A stretch of DNA of 64,000 nt from Haemonchus contortus (Eukaryota > Nematoda > Chromadorea > Rhabditida > Trichostrongylidae), in NCBI GenBank assembly GCA_000469685.2, contig LS997566.1, forward strand, positions 35,818,420 through 35,882,419. The letters run 5' to 3'. Positions 12,351 to 35,610 of the stretch are shown one piece after another. The stretch's first letter is position 1. The number at the start of each line of letters is the position of its first letter. Under the pieces are notes generated by a model. That model was not told the origin of the DNA and ran no database searches. It saw only the letters and a program-made list of their open reading frames with translations. Position numbers and translations under genes: made by a program.

Positions 12351-13117
12351 GCAAGAAAGCTCTTGAATAAAGTCGCATATTTCAATTCAAGCTCCACCCT
12401 CTCGGCTGGCATCCAGTGTACTATGAGCATTCGACTTCGCTTTAGAATTTTGTACTGAGCACCCTCCGGTTGAGAGCATAGTAGGAGAGCAGTCCGGGCA
12501 TGCTTAGCTTACCTTGGCCCTTTCTCAGTTCTACCCTTTTCTCCTGGTTCATGGGCTGCCCTGAAAACAACTTACGGGATTTCGCAGCTTATTTGGGGGA
12601 GCACTAATCATGCAGGTGGGCCGCGTTCGGCTGATACTTCAATCTGATCCCCTTTTCTCATTTTCTCCGACATTTGAGCTGTCCTGAAACCAAGTAGGGA
12701 ATTTTTTTCATTGGTACCCCCCACCCTTCCGGCATATCTCACCTCCTGTGGGAACTTATGCTTAGCTCGAAGGCGCTTTATGCACTTTTACCGGTGCTCT
12801 TCCCGTCCCTAACTTGATGAGGCGTATTCGAGTGCTTATTTTTCATACACACATTAAGGATGTCAATGAGGATTCTCGCTCGCCATGTTTTAAAAACCTC
12901 TACGGGAAGATTTTAGAAGAAAAGAACCTCTGGTGGTATCTGAAGAGTTTCCTATTCCTCTCCTGACGTCACTTCAAAATCAGTATCCCTTCAGGACAGT
13001 CAGTTCTGCCAAACCTTGCACTATTAGTATAGCGTTAGTTCAGCCGTCTTCAGATACGGATACTTCCCTTTACAGTCGCCCTCTTGAATTGAATTCTCAA
13101 AATAATAGGTAATAATG
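12351..13117. other. Intergenic, no gene seen
   Basis: No supported gene or repeat boundary. Sequence of ordinary composition in the region 5' of gene B. Confidence 0.4.
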
Positions 13118-13395
13118 AGCTGCTTTCATAGTCATAGGCCTCGGCAGGCCGGCGTGCCAGCCGAGGCAATGATAGGGGGGAGGAGGGAGGCAGACGGTCG
13201 GTCAGCTCTTTCGATGGGCTGTAAACAAAGAGAGACAAGATCAAAAACCCTCTGTACAAGCCCCTGGTTGTTTGCTTTTTGATCACGTTCTTCTTTGTTT
13301 TCAGCCCTTCAACCGACCGTCTGCCTCCCTCCTCTCTCCTAGTACTGCCTCGGCTGGCACGCCGGCCGGCCAGTCGGCGGACTATGAAAGCGGCC
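13118..13395. mobile_element. Foldback MITE, GGCTGCTTTCATAG family, copy 1
   Basis: Terminal inverted repeats read GCTGCTTTCATAGTC at the left and the inverted GACTATGAAAGCGGCC at the right. Subterminal arms are GC-rich (GCCGGCGTGCCAGCCGAGGC) and continue through a GAGGGAGGCAGAC block, so almost the whole element folds on itself. The same element occurs at 25653-25895, where a 3-bp ATT target duplication can be seen. Here the flanks do not show a clear duplication. Confidence 0.82.
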
Positions 13396-13407
13396 ACTGC
13401 TTCAAGG

Positions 13408-13995
13408 CTTGGTTACGGGCATATGTACGAACGTGCGTCCGAGGATGCGCGCGGCAGTTCGCGCGGCGAAGTTCGTAATGATTTGAATGACTCTTGAGCT
13501 TATCATTGGGGCCCAAGCTTGAAATAAAGTGGATCAGGAGGATCATCTGACCTTACTAAACTACACTATTTCGAGTTTGCGCCCCCAAAAATTGGCGCTG
13601 CAGTCGCACAAATCGTCACGAACTTCGCCGCGCAATTTGCCGCGCGCACCCTCGGACGCACGACTTGACCGTCCCCCCACGAATGTACACACACCCGGTT
13701 ACGGTGGGTATGGGTACATTCACCCAGAACTGAATGGACGCTGCAAACCGCGCGGTGAAATTCGTGGTAATTAGAACGAATTTGGCGCCTATCCTTGGGA
13801 AACGGGTTTCAAGTAGATTGTATAAGTAGGGCCAGCTGATGCTTCTTATCTATCCCACTTCAAATCTGTGCCCCAATGATTGGCGCCAGAGTCGTTTTAA
13901 TCATCACAAAATTTGCCGCGCGTCCTGCCGCGTCTATCCAGTTCTGGGTGAATGTTCCGTTCCCCGGTTACGGTAAGTGAGTACCTGTATAAGGT
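13408..13995. repeat. Two adjacent, related CGCG-rich foldback units
   Basis: Unit 1 arms are about 13420-13486 and 13606-13690; unit 2 arms are about 13708-13785 and 13870-13962. In each, GCGCGGCGAAGTTCGT-like sequence in one arm is matched by its inverse in the other. Unit 2 arms start with ATTCACCCAGAACTG and its inverse. The central parts of both contain a (C)CCCAAxxATTGGCGC box, so they are two diverged copies of one non-autonomous element family lying side by side. No coding capacity. Confidence 0.75.
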
Positions 13996-14149
13996 CCGTG
14001 GTTGCACGAAATCGACATTGCGAAATTAAAACGTGCCAAGAAAAGCGGGATAAGTGCTGATGTTGCTGCGCAAAATCCGGTCAAGGCTCGAGCATGGTGA
14101 GTTTTTCAAGTGCTTACATTGCAAAAGCTCACTATTACTGGTGGCTTTA

Positions 14150-15690
14150 CGTAGTTATGCACCAGTTATCTCTACTTGGGCACTGTCGCCTAAACCTACA
14201 CCCCGAAGAAACGCCGGGCGAGTTGTCGCGAGACATTTGTCAAGTTTTTGGACATTTGTCAACTATATAGCTTGTGAATCAAGCAATTCGTTGCGGGATC
14301 CACGCTATCGACTCTACTTTCGTTTCATTTTGGCTCTACTTAGGAATTGCTGTTCGAAGAAATGATGTTAAGGGTGTCCGCACCCATGAGATATCCGAAA
14401 TTAAGGGAAAAGATGACAATATACGTTGTTTGAAAGGTAAGCTGTCGTTTTGTTGAGGAATATTGGCTTTTTCACCGAGTAGAAACCTCCTCTAAATCAC
14501 TGGCACCTGACAACATGAAGAAGTAGGGAGAACCAAGATTTGCATTCTTACTGCTTCCCTCGAAGAAAATGACGTTGTCTTAGGATCAGCATAGTATAAT
14601 TGGAATAAATGTAGTCCTAGGTCACCACAAAAAGGCGAAAGGCAGGAGTACACCGCTTCGTCTCACAAGACATTGTACTGGCTCAAAATGGCTTTCAAAT
14701 ACACTGCGGTCACGAATGAATGTTCATTACCTGGCATGTTGCTAAACGGTATCCTGCGCTCCACTTCCCTTTTCAACCTAATAACTATACGAGGCTTTCA
14801 GAAAATGGCATCAAATCGCATAGAGAAAAGAACTTCCAAAAAGAGTGCCATTTCGCTTCGAACCGCATTGAAACCATACAATTAGATCAAAAGAAAACAT
14901 GCACGTCATTTTCAATTATTTAAGAGGTCGTTTAAAATGAGTAAGGTTGTAATTGATATCTGTCTTTTAGTCTATTTTTACTGATGAGCCTTTTTCCGTG
15001 ACGCAGTCTTGATTTCGAACATCACTCCATTTCAATCAAACGTTTTATGGTTGCTTAATCTTACTGGTTGGGTTATTAGTGTTAGTGTAATGCAATCGTA
15101 ATCAATGTATTGTGGCTATCTACACAGTGAACCGTTGGAAAACCGTTCTAGGTTACAGCTTTTATGACATCTTGGAAAGAGGAGGCACAAAAGCTCACGA
15201 TAATAGTCCTGCTCTCCAGTAAACGTATCACTACTGTCCAAAGAAAAGAACCACTGAGTGAAATTTGGACTGAAATGGAAATATTTGCCGTTCCGGATAC
15301 CCGTTTCCACATTCATCGAGAAAGGTTCTTCGTAAAGCTCTCCTCTTTCGACGGTTCGACCCTTCTTTTCGAAAGTTTCCTCCCAAAATGCCATATAACC
15401 TCTTTGAACAACGTACATTGCCATCTTTTCCTTTAAATTCGGGTCTTTCATGGGTGCGGGCACGTTTAATATCATTTCTTCCAATAGCAATTCACGCGAA
15501 GCGCCAAAATGAAGCCACAGTGAAGAATGATGGCGTGGATCCCGCAACGAACTACATTCAAACCGTGGGCATCTTGCCAAAAAACTCGCCCGGCGTTTCT
15601 TCAGGGTGTAGGTTTAGGCGACAGTTACTTGGGCTTCCTTCGCGTAGTAGCCACCTCTGTATGGCTTTGGCTGTGTTTGGCATCCATAGT
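14150..15690. repeat. Inverted duplication of a coding-like segment
   Basis: About 14150-14440 and 15370-15690 are diverged inverted copies. Shared stretches include GTCGCCTAAACCTACACCC, GAAGAAACGCCGGGCGAG, TTCGTTGCGGGATCCACG, GAAGAAATGAT and GCACCCATGA. The right arm is open on the minus strand and looks protein-coding (see the CDS at 15116-15580). The left arm keeps ELLFEEMML but has a stop and a shift, so it looks like the decayed copy. The roughly 950-bp centre is unique. Confidence 0.75.
15116..15580 (-). CDS. Hypothetical coding exon or gene fragment
   Basis: I do not recognise this protein. It is a 154-codon open frame on the minus strand with a protein-like composition: ELLLEEMILNVPAPMKDPN, then KEKMAMYVVQRGYMAFWEE, then a KKGRTVERGELYEEPF segment. 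Part of it is duplicated in inverse orientation at 14330-14430, and codon-level similarity is kept in the ELL(L/F)EEM and (V/A)PM region, which suggests genuine coding ancestry. No catalytic motif, membrane segment or zinc ligand is evident. The start is uncertain and it may be one exon of a larger, broken gene or of an unrecognised mobile element. Confidence 0.4.
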   Translation of the reverse strand: MARCPRFECSSLRDPRHHSSLWLHFGASRELLLEEMILNVPAPMKDPNLKEKMAMYVVQRGYMAFWEETFEKKGRTVERGELYEEPFSMNVETGIRNGKYFHFSPNFTQWFFSLDSSDTFTGEQDYYRELLCLLFPRCHKSCNLERFSNGSLCR

Positions 15691-16287
15691 GTTATAGCGG
15701 AAACTTGATGAAGAGCTTTTTTATTTCTTTCCGAAGAATTCATCTTTTTCACAATTCCGAACAAATCATATGATCGCGCAAACGACGGTCATATCGGCCT
15801 TAAAGAATGTTTCTGTAAACTCTACAGAGCTGCCTGTGCATTGTCATATTGCCATGTACGGCTCCATGATGAAAAATATTTCTTATGGGGAATATTAGTC
15901 ACATGCAAATTTTTGGTTTTATTGCTTCGCCATGTCATCACTTTTCCCCACCCTCCCTGCTCGTTTGGTATTTAAGAAGATCTCAGCGCTCAAACTGAAT
16001 GCCCCTAAACTCTAATGACTCTTCATATTCAACCAGTGCTTGTTTGCTCCATTTTTACCATAAACTTGGGTAAATCATCGAAACCGGCTGCTGTCTGGGA
16101 AAGAGCAGTCCAAGGCGCCGTTTTTTGTATGTTTGGGGAACATTGATTGCGGCTTACGGCTTAGCTGACGTGGCTTAGGGTCATTTCTTACAGTACAGCG
16201 TCTGAGTTCCCACAATCAATTCTTGACTCCGTCGAAATTTCTCCCAATATATTACTGTTTCGCTTCCAGAATGTACTAAATAAGGCC
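15691..16287 (+). promoter_or_regulatory. Upstream region of gene B with trans-splice-type acceptor at 16268-16269
   Basis: From about 16090 to the ATG the sequence is collinear with 61280-61493 in front of gene C (TTTGGGGAACATTGATTG, TACGGCTTAGCTGA, CAATATATTACTGTTTCGCTT). Immediately upstream of the start codon both have a pyrimidine tract ending in CAG, followed by exactly 18 nt and the ATG. That layout is typical of a nematode spliced-leader acceptor, although an ordinary 5'-UTR intron acceptor is not excluded. No TATA box stands out. Confidence 0.55.
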
Positions 16288-27809
<11,522 letters not shown>

Positions 27810-30800
27810 CCAGCCACACATATGTTCCGCTGTAACGATGTCGTGCGAGTGTTAATTGTCGAAGTCTATGTGATCATCTTTGTGAAGTTTCAAAGAAGGG
27901 ATGCTCGTTGGTGGTTACGTTACCGGCAGTTTCCACAAGGTTTTTATGGTTTCCGAGCAGTATTGCAGTATCTTTAGTACAGTTTTTGGGCTATACGATG
28001 ACTTGCGGGGGCCAGCCGATGTAGCAGTCTTTCCATATAGGCGTTTACTAGGAGAGGCATTGGATGAGCCCATATTTAACTATTTTTTTTTACATGTGTC
28101 CGTTTTCCTACCAGTCAGAAGTCGTGAAAGACAGCACTTTTTTAAAAACAGCTATGTGCTCCTGTCCATTCCCACACCTATCCGATTGCGCCGCTCCCGG
28201 TGGCTTACTATGGTACCTATGCAAAAGTTGACTAATTTTTGTTGCTAAGTCTACCATTGGTCAAATAAGTTGCTTCAAGATGTGGAGTTGGGGGATGATA
28301 AGCTTATACTGTCTACTCTGCCTCCAATCTATACTATCGCTTACCTACGCGCATTGGATCACCTACTATACTTGGGAATGGGTAAGAAGGTTAATTGTGG
28401 TTGTTGTGTACGAGGTAGTGCGTGAGGTTAGCAATCTAGGTTGCTAGTTTTTTTCAACTCGAATTATTCTTGAAACCTATAGTCTCATACAGTTTTATTC
28501 TCAGCTTGGAATTCGTAACGTAAAAAACCCCGCCAAGGGTGCACGGTTGGTGGCTCTAGTGGGGGGTCAAAAAAATATAGGCTTTACTATCAGGTTGTGC
28601 TAAATACAATGTTCTCTGTTTGCGCTTATTTCTCTGTTCTATTATCTTACCACCGTTGCTTAGAAACAGTTGTTTTTCTGCTCCTTGTTCCCTTATTAAA
28701 CTGTTTATGTTCATGTTTTATCTCTATTGTCAGTAGCTGTATTTCCACCCGATTTCCATGTCATGAAGTTGTTCCACTAACCAACTTTTCTTGAAATCCC
28801 GTTGGAAACGAAACGTTGGCCCTGTCTTGTCTGCTTGCATTTGTTTGATTGATGATGAAGATTCATCAGGGCAAATAATTATGTTGGTATCGCTATTTGT
28901 TTCTCAGTATCACAAATTACAAATTCGAACCTCTATAAGGTGAATGATCGCTCTAGTGTTAGTGCTAAAGCTAATGACTAGAGAGATCGGACGAATATCT
29001 TGCTCATCCGATACAGAGAATTTGAGGGGGAGTCGTTAGGTACAACCGGACTTCAACTCTTCACTGTGAATTAGGGATTATATATAATTTGAATGAACAC
29101 AAGAAACGCGTTCAATCTGACTTAGAAGCGCAGCTCACGATAATTTTTTATTATCCAGGTTATGACGAAAATGAAAGAGAAGGTGGAGAAGCACGCGAAT
29201 GTTTCCAAAGTGATAAAAGGCTCCGATGAAGTCTTCCAAAAAGGGGCACTGAACGAGAATAATACCAGAAAGATGAAGTAGAAGGGGTTTTCGCACGACC
29301 TATACAATGTGTGAAATTGTGCACATGTGGGCACTGGTGCGAAGAGCTAACTATGGTAAGCAAAATTGTCTTGAAACTCATTCGCTCATAGGCATAAGTT
29401 AACAAAAACACCATTAACATTAGAGAAACAGCTACCTTTTTCATCCTTTCGAGGTGGAAAACTAGAAAAATTACCGCAGCAGCAAAAGGAATAACAAAGA
29501 ATAACAGATTAAGAGCAAGCCATCACCTCACTACCCGGAGATCAGCTGATTGCATGCTAAACGTGTGGTCCGGTCTGGTCTGGTGCGAATAGCGCAACCT
29601 GGAGCGACTCGACACTCGTCTGCCACATCATCATTCGATGGATGTGACGTAGAAGAATCCGATAACGGGGGTCATATTATGCCCTATCTATTGAGTTTTT
29701 CGTCCTAACTCCCAACGTCCTTCTTGTCTCCCCCTGGGCCACTGGCTGGCCCTAGCAAACTTCTTATTGTGCCTTTAAGCCAACTCTAAGGAGTGACAGG
29801 AATTTCTTTGAAAAAGACTTTCTAAGAGATTTTAGGGGGAATAGGGGTAGAAGCTGAGGGATACATATTGAATTACACGGAAAGATTAGGCTGTATTTGA
29901 CTTTGATAAAACGTTCAATCGCTCAGGAGGTTTAGGTGTTTAGGTACTGACGGCTCTGTTTGAATTGTGCCTGAGACCACTTGCAGTTTTCGGTAACGGG
30001 GTTGGTTAATTACTGAAAGGGAGGAGAAGTCTGTTTGAAGGTTTTCCTTATACTAACCCTGTGGCGGCGACGTAGGCTCGTAAGTCTTGATCCAAAAGTA
30101 GAAGCCATGTAAACGTAAGGTGCTCGAAAATTGCCTAAATAAGTGAATGGGTTTCTAACATTTTCGAGATGGCTTTGAAACGTCAATAGGACTCTAAAGC
30201 CGTTTAGAGAAGTATTGGCAGCTCCTTTTCGTTTAGCGGGGCATTCTCTAGAATGTTGTAAATCAAGGATAAATTTTATGCTGAATACGTTCAAGGATGC
30301 GTCACGTTTTCAGTTCCTGCCCGTGATGGTGATGGCCTTCAGGTGTATCCTGCCATGATAGGAAGGTATGAGTAGAGGGACATATTCCAAACTAGAGTTC
30401 CCATCTCCACAGTTTGTTCATCAGTATTAGATATATTTCGGAATGGTAGAGCATATACATCACGTACCCAAGGTGTGATCCAGTTGCTCATTTCCTCACC
30501 CATCAGTCATGTCCGACTACTTTAATATAACCAGTACAACGTATATCTATCTACCTATATCGGGGTACACCATGATTTTGCTGATGATGTACATATATGT
30601 ATATTTGGAAGTGAATTTCTGGGGCTTGAAACCATGAACTGCAGATCACATTGTAGATCACAAATGCACAAGTAAGTGGTCAGGTGAGACCGTTGGCTAC
30701 AGGGCTCCCATTATTGATCCGTGTTCGTTCTTTGCGTGAATCATTTCAGACTTCTTCCAGCTCTCTTTCATCATCTACTCCTTTTTTTCATATTTTTGTT

Positions 30801-31055
30801 CATCGCATTTACTTTCTACATGGAAATGGTAGTGGTTGGTAACTGATATTTGAAAAACCCCATAATTTTTTTTCCATATGACTTTTATATCATATCCTGT
30901 TGTCTGTTTCAAAAAATGATCAAAAACATTTTCCTTTTGGTTTGGTAATTCTTATTTGCTTTTGAGCTCGAATTTTCGTTGTATTAAATTTTTTCCTGTA
31001 AAATGTGAGCTTCTCGCAATTTTGCTTTATCCTCATTTCGATTAGTTCTTTTTGG
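27810..31055. other. Intergenic region downstream of gene B
   Basis: No confident gene. A block near 28520-28575 echoes the downstream region of gene A (7470-7520). A possible exon at 29160-29279 (open behind a CCAG, lysine-rich, ending in TAG) has no partner or domain. The rest is AT-rich with short open frames only. Confidence 0.4.
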
Positions 31056-31488
31056 GGTGAAAATGTAGTTGAAGGTACCAGAGGCCTTTTGTGCTCTGCC
31101 TCTCTGACCCTAGTCAGTCATGGACAGAAACGAAAATTCCGTTTGGGCACTCGGGTCTTACAGTAACCTCCTGGCTTACCTACCGCCTAGCCCGATGTCC
31201 TTGCCCAAGGTCCCTTTTCGACGCGTCGTATATGTGACGAGAGAAAATTGGGTTATTAATATGGGGTTGGATTACTGTAAGAGCCGAGTGCCGCACTGAA
31301 TTTTCGTTTCTGTGTCGGCATAGTGCCGCCGCGCTCGAGTGCAGAGATGGTTTCCTCCCCTTCTCAAAATTAGGTAAGGAGCTCCGGGGTGAGAGAGATG
31401 AGTATCTCGTGCAAAAAGCTGGGATGGGGTAAGAATCGAACATCCAATTGGTTCACCCACCCCGGGCACCCCCAACTACATTTTCACC
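31056..31488. mobile_element. MITE with GGTGAAAATGTAGTTG ends, copy 1
   Basis: The terminal inverted repeats GGTGAAAATGTAGTTG and CAACTACATTTTCACC match those of the element inside the gypsy retrotransposon (40521-40902). The interiors differ. No target duplication can be recognised, so this copy may be old, or one end rearranged. No coding capacity. Confidence 0.72.
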
Positions 31489-32779
31489 TCAGGCGATTCC
31501 GGAGAATTTGTTTAAGAACTAATCAAAAAGAATTTTATATCATTGCCACTTCTACATCCCCTTCACAAAGCTAAACCTGTTTTATAAACTCTACCGCATA
31601 GACTCAGGCCGGAAAAGGCAGCGTATATTTTGACGGAAAAATAGACGCCTAACTCTTTCAGGCAAGAAGTCATCACGTGGAAATGAGGGTAGAAAAAGAA
31701 AGATACATAGGGCCATGTTTCAGAGAAATTATTGAAATCACAGACTATATTCGGTGCGAAAATAAAAGGGCTGGTTCGATGTTGATGATGGTCATCAAGA
31801 AGCTGGGCTGGGCTATCCATTTAACTCCAGTCAACCAGGTACAGGCTATCCAGCCAATTCACACACAGCCAAACAGGCAGAGGACCATCCAGCCATCCAT
31901 GAAGAGCAGTACACGCAGAGGACCATATTGTCAAGACTCAGACGCAGATTATACATATTGTGCTGTGTATTTCTTGTCATTCTTCGCAATTAAACATCGG
32001 CACGTATGGGAGGGGTGAAGTCGGATGTCTCCATCTACATGTTCTGCTATCAATCCATGGTTGAGTTAAAAGTTTTTGTAAAGCTAAAAGATTTGCGATA
32101 CTGCGGTCCAGCTAACCTTCTCAACTGTAATCGTCTTCCTATATAATCTCAAAGCGCATAATTCTTCCTGAGGACAGCTGTCTGCTGCTTATTGCTCATT
32201 TTCAGATACATTTCCCCAGATTGAACCCTAGCCTTCGTCTTTACTATGGGAAGCACGGCAGCTTAGAATTCATCCTGCTTCGCTGATGGCATTTTTACAA
32301 TCTCAGCTAATGCTGTATTAGCTCCAAGCGAATCCTATGTCCATCAACACGATGTCGTTCTTTCCTTCAGATCTTTTATTTTAGCCCTGTTTGGCCCCCG
32401 AAACAACCAAACAATTTTTTGGGCTCAGTTCTACATGAGCAGTAGTGACTGTCTTCTAATACACCATTTGTAAACTATTACTTATTGTTGTCTTCTTAAA
32501 TGTGTTCCCATTATTCTAAATCCACATGGCGTGAAGAATATTGTTTACATTCAAGAACATCCAGTTGCGCGATGCGAACAGCTGCGAAGCAGCTTCTTTG
32601 GTGAATCTTGTAGCCGTCAATCAGTTTCTTGGGAGAGATTACGAGATATAAACTGTTTTTGATTCAAATTTGTCTACATCTCCTTCAGCTTTGTTGCTCA
32701 CCTATCTATTGAAATGGGTTAACTCGACATGGAAAGAGTAGGCTTCGAGGTAGACGTTTATTCACTGAAATTGTTTCAG
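31489..32779. other. Intergenic, no gene seen
   Basis: No supported feature apart from a possible small upstream exon of the next entry at about 32693-32719. Short open frames lack domains. Confidence 0.4.
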
Positions 32780-32893
32780 GTCATGAAAAGAGCTATTGCG
32801 CAACTTATTGTCAGTGACATTGACTCAATACATCCATGCCTTGTTGATATAAAAGAAAGAGAAAAACTTCTTGATGCGTTCGTAGCTGCGTAA
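32780..32893 (+). CDS. Terminal coding exon of an unidentified gene
   Basis: A TTGTTTCAG acceptor is followed by 38 codons (MKRAIAQLIV... ending LLDAFVAA) and TAA. A poly(A) signal AATAAA follows at 33042-33047, so a 3'-terminal exon is likely. The charged helix-like tail, with a basic start and a hydrophobic end, vaguely resembles the last exon of genes A and B (VRAAIKQ...FFDSLVAALMSV). It could be the end of a diverged paralog. Upstream exons were not found. Confidence 0.45.
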   Translation, partial: VMKRAIAQLIVSDIDSIHPCLVDIKEREKLLDAFVAA

Positions 32894-33041
32894 ATTTTCG
32901 AGAATATTTTATTACTACAGTGCCTGCGATAATAGTATCATATTTATTTCCAACATTCTTACAACGCATTGTACTCTTGTTTATTTGTATGATATCTTAA
33001 GTTAGTGGTAGTAAGGATAATTTGTCTTGTTGCTTGGTCGT

Positions 33042-33047
33042 AATAAA
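33042..33047 (+). terminator. Poly(A) signal AATAAA
   Basis: Canonical hexamer about 150 nt after the stop codon of the 32780-32893 exon, followed by T-rich sequence. Confidence 0.5.
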
Positions 33048-33721
33048 ATGTTCATTTTGCTGGAATGCGGACCTATCCTTAGAATAATGATTGACGTCTG
33101 TAATGTTCTATATCTTTTCTTCTTCTATCGTCCGGTGCCTTTCTTTATCATTTTAAGTCGATGAGCGAGAACCAGTGTGTTGGGCTCCCTCAATAAGAAA
33201 CTGAACTGTGCTTACTGAGAGTACTGTTCATGAAAGGGTAGAAAAGTTTTCTCAATTCTTCAATTCTGAGTAAGTATTTATGGTGACGATAGGAGAAGCG
33301 TTTCAATTGCCTAGCTTTCGCAAGTTATTTGTGTAACCCTAATTGATCGGTAGACTGCTACTACATTTCAAAGACGGGCGTGACTTTTGAACCTTGAGTC
33401 CTCGGAGAGGTAGTTGAGATGCAGCTGGCGTCTGGATTTTTCTGCTTCTGAATTGTTTACTGAGTTTTGATAGCCCAATATGACTTGTGTTCAAATGCTG
33501 GGTAACGCGCTGCGTACCTAATTAATTTTGCGCCAAGAATGGTTTTGCGTTTTTTGAATCCTTTAGGCTTTTTGTAATTCGATTTTGAAGTCTCTTTGTG
33601 TACTCAAACGGCAAACATCCTATACTGCTTTTACTCGAACAAAATGCCTCCAAAATTCTTTCATATTATCAGGATACCACCCATTTATTTATATAGTTCC
33701 CATCTCAATTCAGCGGGCGAG

Positions 33722-33835
33722 ATGGGCCGCGGAAAGATCAGCAAATGGCCGTATACTCCCGTTCAAACCGCAGAGGAGAATGTGGATAGCGATGTTGATG
33801 AAATCACTGATGTTGAAATCATCCAGTCGTCACAG
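33722..33835 (+). CDS. Possible first exon of an unidentified gene
   Basis: An ATTCAG acceptor-like site lies 8 nt before ATGGGCCGCGGAAAG. The 38-codon exon begins MGRGKISKWPYTPVQT, continues in an acidic stretch (SDVDEITDVEII) and ends CAG|GTAATG. The layout (acceptor, short leader, ATG) is the same as the start of genes B and C and suggests spliced-leader trans-splicing. No homology to the A/B/C family can be seen and the next exon is uncertain (34324 is open but unsupported). Confidence 0.4.
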
Positions 33836-34616
33836 GTAATGGTTCATGAAGCAAGTGAACCGTTCATAGAAGTTACTCCATCAAAAGAATATCAGTCAAA
33901 TTCTGAAATTCGTACTTGTTGTGGAAAAAGTGCACAAGTTCCCCTCCATTTGTGCGAGTTTATATTAGCTCGATAATGGTTAACTCGAAAATGATAGATT
34001 ATAGTTAGGATGTAGGATTGGTTCGAAATTAATGCCTCGAGAAATTTTGGCTGTTCTGACAACAGGGGGTTAAAGAACAGCGGCTTTCGCCCTTCCGATT
34101 CTGTTTGAAGTCGAATTCTACTGTTCCTTCCGATAGTACACCGCTCTTGATTTAACCAAAAATCTTCCTTTCAATTTTGCTAGCAAAGCTTAGTTTACAG
34201 ATTCTATCCACTCATCTCGTTGGTCTGAAGTGTACAGCCCTCTTAAATTCTCAAGTTAATTACACCTCAATGCTATTTGATAAAAAACCTCATTTCCAAA
34301 CAGATAAATTTTCTTTCAATCAGGAAGGGATCTCAAGGTTCATTAATAACGGCGACCCATCAACGTTGACAGCTATCAAATTCCAGCTTAGCTGTATGAA
34401 CTTCTTCGAAACTTTGTGGAACAATAAGAATGGCAAGCGAGAATTCCGAATCGAGCGTTTGCTCGGATTGACCCTATCATCAACGCGAGGAAGTTGCCGT
34501 CTGTTATCGGAGACCAGCTTTGTGACGTTTTGTGGTGAAGCCACCTGAAAAGCAGTGCGGTAAAAGGGTAGATAAAGGTTCCGTCAGAAAATCGAGAGCG
34601 TTTTTCGTACAGAGGG
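33836..34616. other. No gene seen
   Basis: An open stretch at about 34324-34548 exists on the + strand and a shadow on the minus strand. Neither has a domain or clear splice signals in the frame required by the exon at 33722-33835. Confidence 0.35.
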
Positions 34617-34698
34617 TACGTGGTGTAATGGTTAGCATGGAACCTCACAAGCTCAGGACGGGGGTTCCTGTCCGTCGTGAGGTTCCATGCTAACATTA
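34617..34698 (+). pseudogene. tRNA-Gly pseudogene rearranged into a hairpin
   Basis: The 5' half (GGTGTAATGGTTAGCATGG) is identical to the intact tRNA-Gly at 10313. The 3' half is replaced: after a GACGGGGGTTCC remnant of the T arm comes an inverted copy of the D-arm region. The arms 34626-34648 and 34677-34698 pair over 22 bp with one bulged G. The anticodon arm is lost, so it cannot be a working tRNA. The A box survives. Confidence 0.8.
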
Positions 34699-35429
34699 GG
34701 GTAGGGTCGTGGTGCCTAATAAGACGGCCTTTTTGCAAACTAATAGATAAGTCAATTACCGGCATTAAACTGTCAATCAGACAATGAGACCAGTAGGAAA
34801 TTTCTCAATACCAGGATAAAAAGAGACCAAGGACCTGCTGAAAATATTTTCGCTCTTCTTGAAGTGCATATATGAATGAAAAGGCATTAAAACGAGGATT
34901 TGTTATGAATCACGTTCTTCAAATATTGTCTAATTATGCCCCTATGCCTTTAAACAATAACTACTGTGTCGATAAAACTAGTACAGTAGCGAAGTTGAGT
35001 TCCTTCAGTTGAGTCGACGTGTGTACATAGATGTTCTAAAGGGATAAAGTGATGAGCTTAGAGATTTCTAAAATCAGGTCAATCAGGTTGTATTGAGTAC
35101 CATTGTAAAGCAGAGCGCAAGCTTCAAAAGCATTTCGGTTAGAACACCTCCATCGACTCACAAAAACTTCTTTATCTAATATGTCTGTCTTTAACTCTAA
35201 CATGGCATATTTGGATGGCAATGCGGCTCCAAAATAGATTCACATTTGCCTGCCTAGATTTTTTATTATATTAACTTTTCATGACGATTAGAGATCGGCT
35301 GTTAAGGGTGGTCAATGTTTCAATCATTGAATCGGGCCGCCCGTATTGACTCCGCGCCATCGGGCCGCACTGGCCCTTGCCTATCTCGCTTCATTTTTTT
35401 CTACTTTTAAGTGTTTTTTAAATAGCTTT
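34699..35429. other. No gene seen
   Basis: No recognised feature. Ordinary AT-rich sequence to the left of the gypsy element; a GCTTT at 35425-35429 is the likely target duplication of that element. Confidence 0.4.
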
Positions 35430-35610
35430 AGTTGATTGGCGAGAGAACACGCTGACGAGTGAATGTTTATTGCTCCTCTCTCACTCTTTTATACAATCCT
35501 CTATCCCTCTTCTAAATCATTTTGTATCTTCTCCATCTTCTTTCTTCGCACGCCACTTCCAACCATTGTCCATTTTCGCTGATCTTCATCCTTCACCGGC
35601 CTATCTTACA
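35430..35610 (-). repeat. 3' LTR of the gypsy-type element
   Basis: Matches 41513-41693 through ATTGGCGAGAGAACACGCTG, GAGTGAATGTTTATTGCTC, TTTGTATCTTCTCCATCTTC and CGCACGCCACTTCCAACCAT. It ends TTACA where the other ends CTACA. The divergence between the two LTRs indicates an old insertion. Confidence 0.85.

Noticed and set aside
29160..29279. Possible lysine-rich exon ending in TAG
   Set aside because: Open only after a CCAG, with no homology to A, B or C and no donor or upstream exon found.
34177..34548. 123-codon open frame as the second exon after 33722-33835
   Set aside because: An acceptor-like TCAATCAG exists, but the sequence has no domain and an equally long open frame lies on the other strand.
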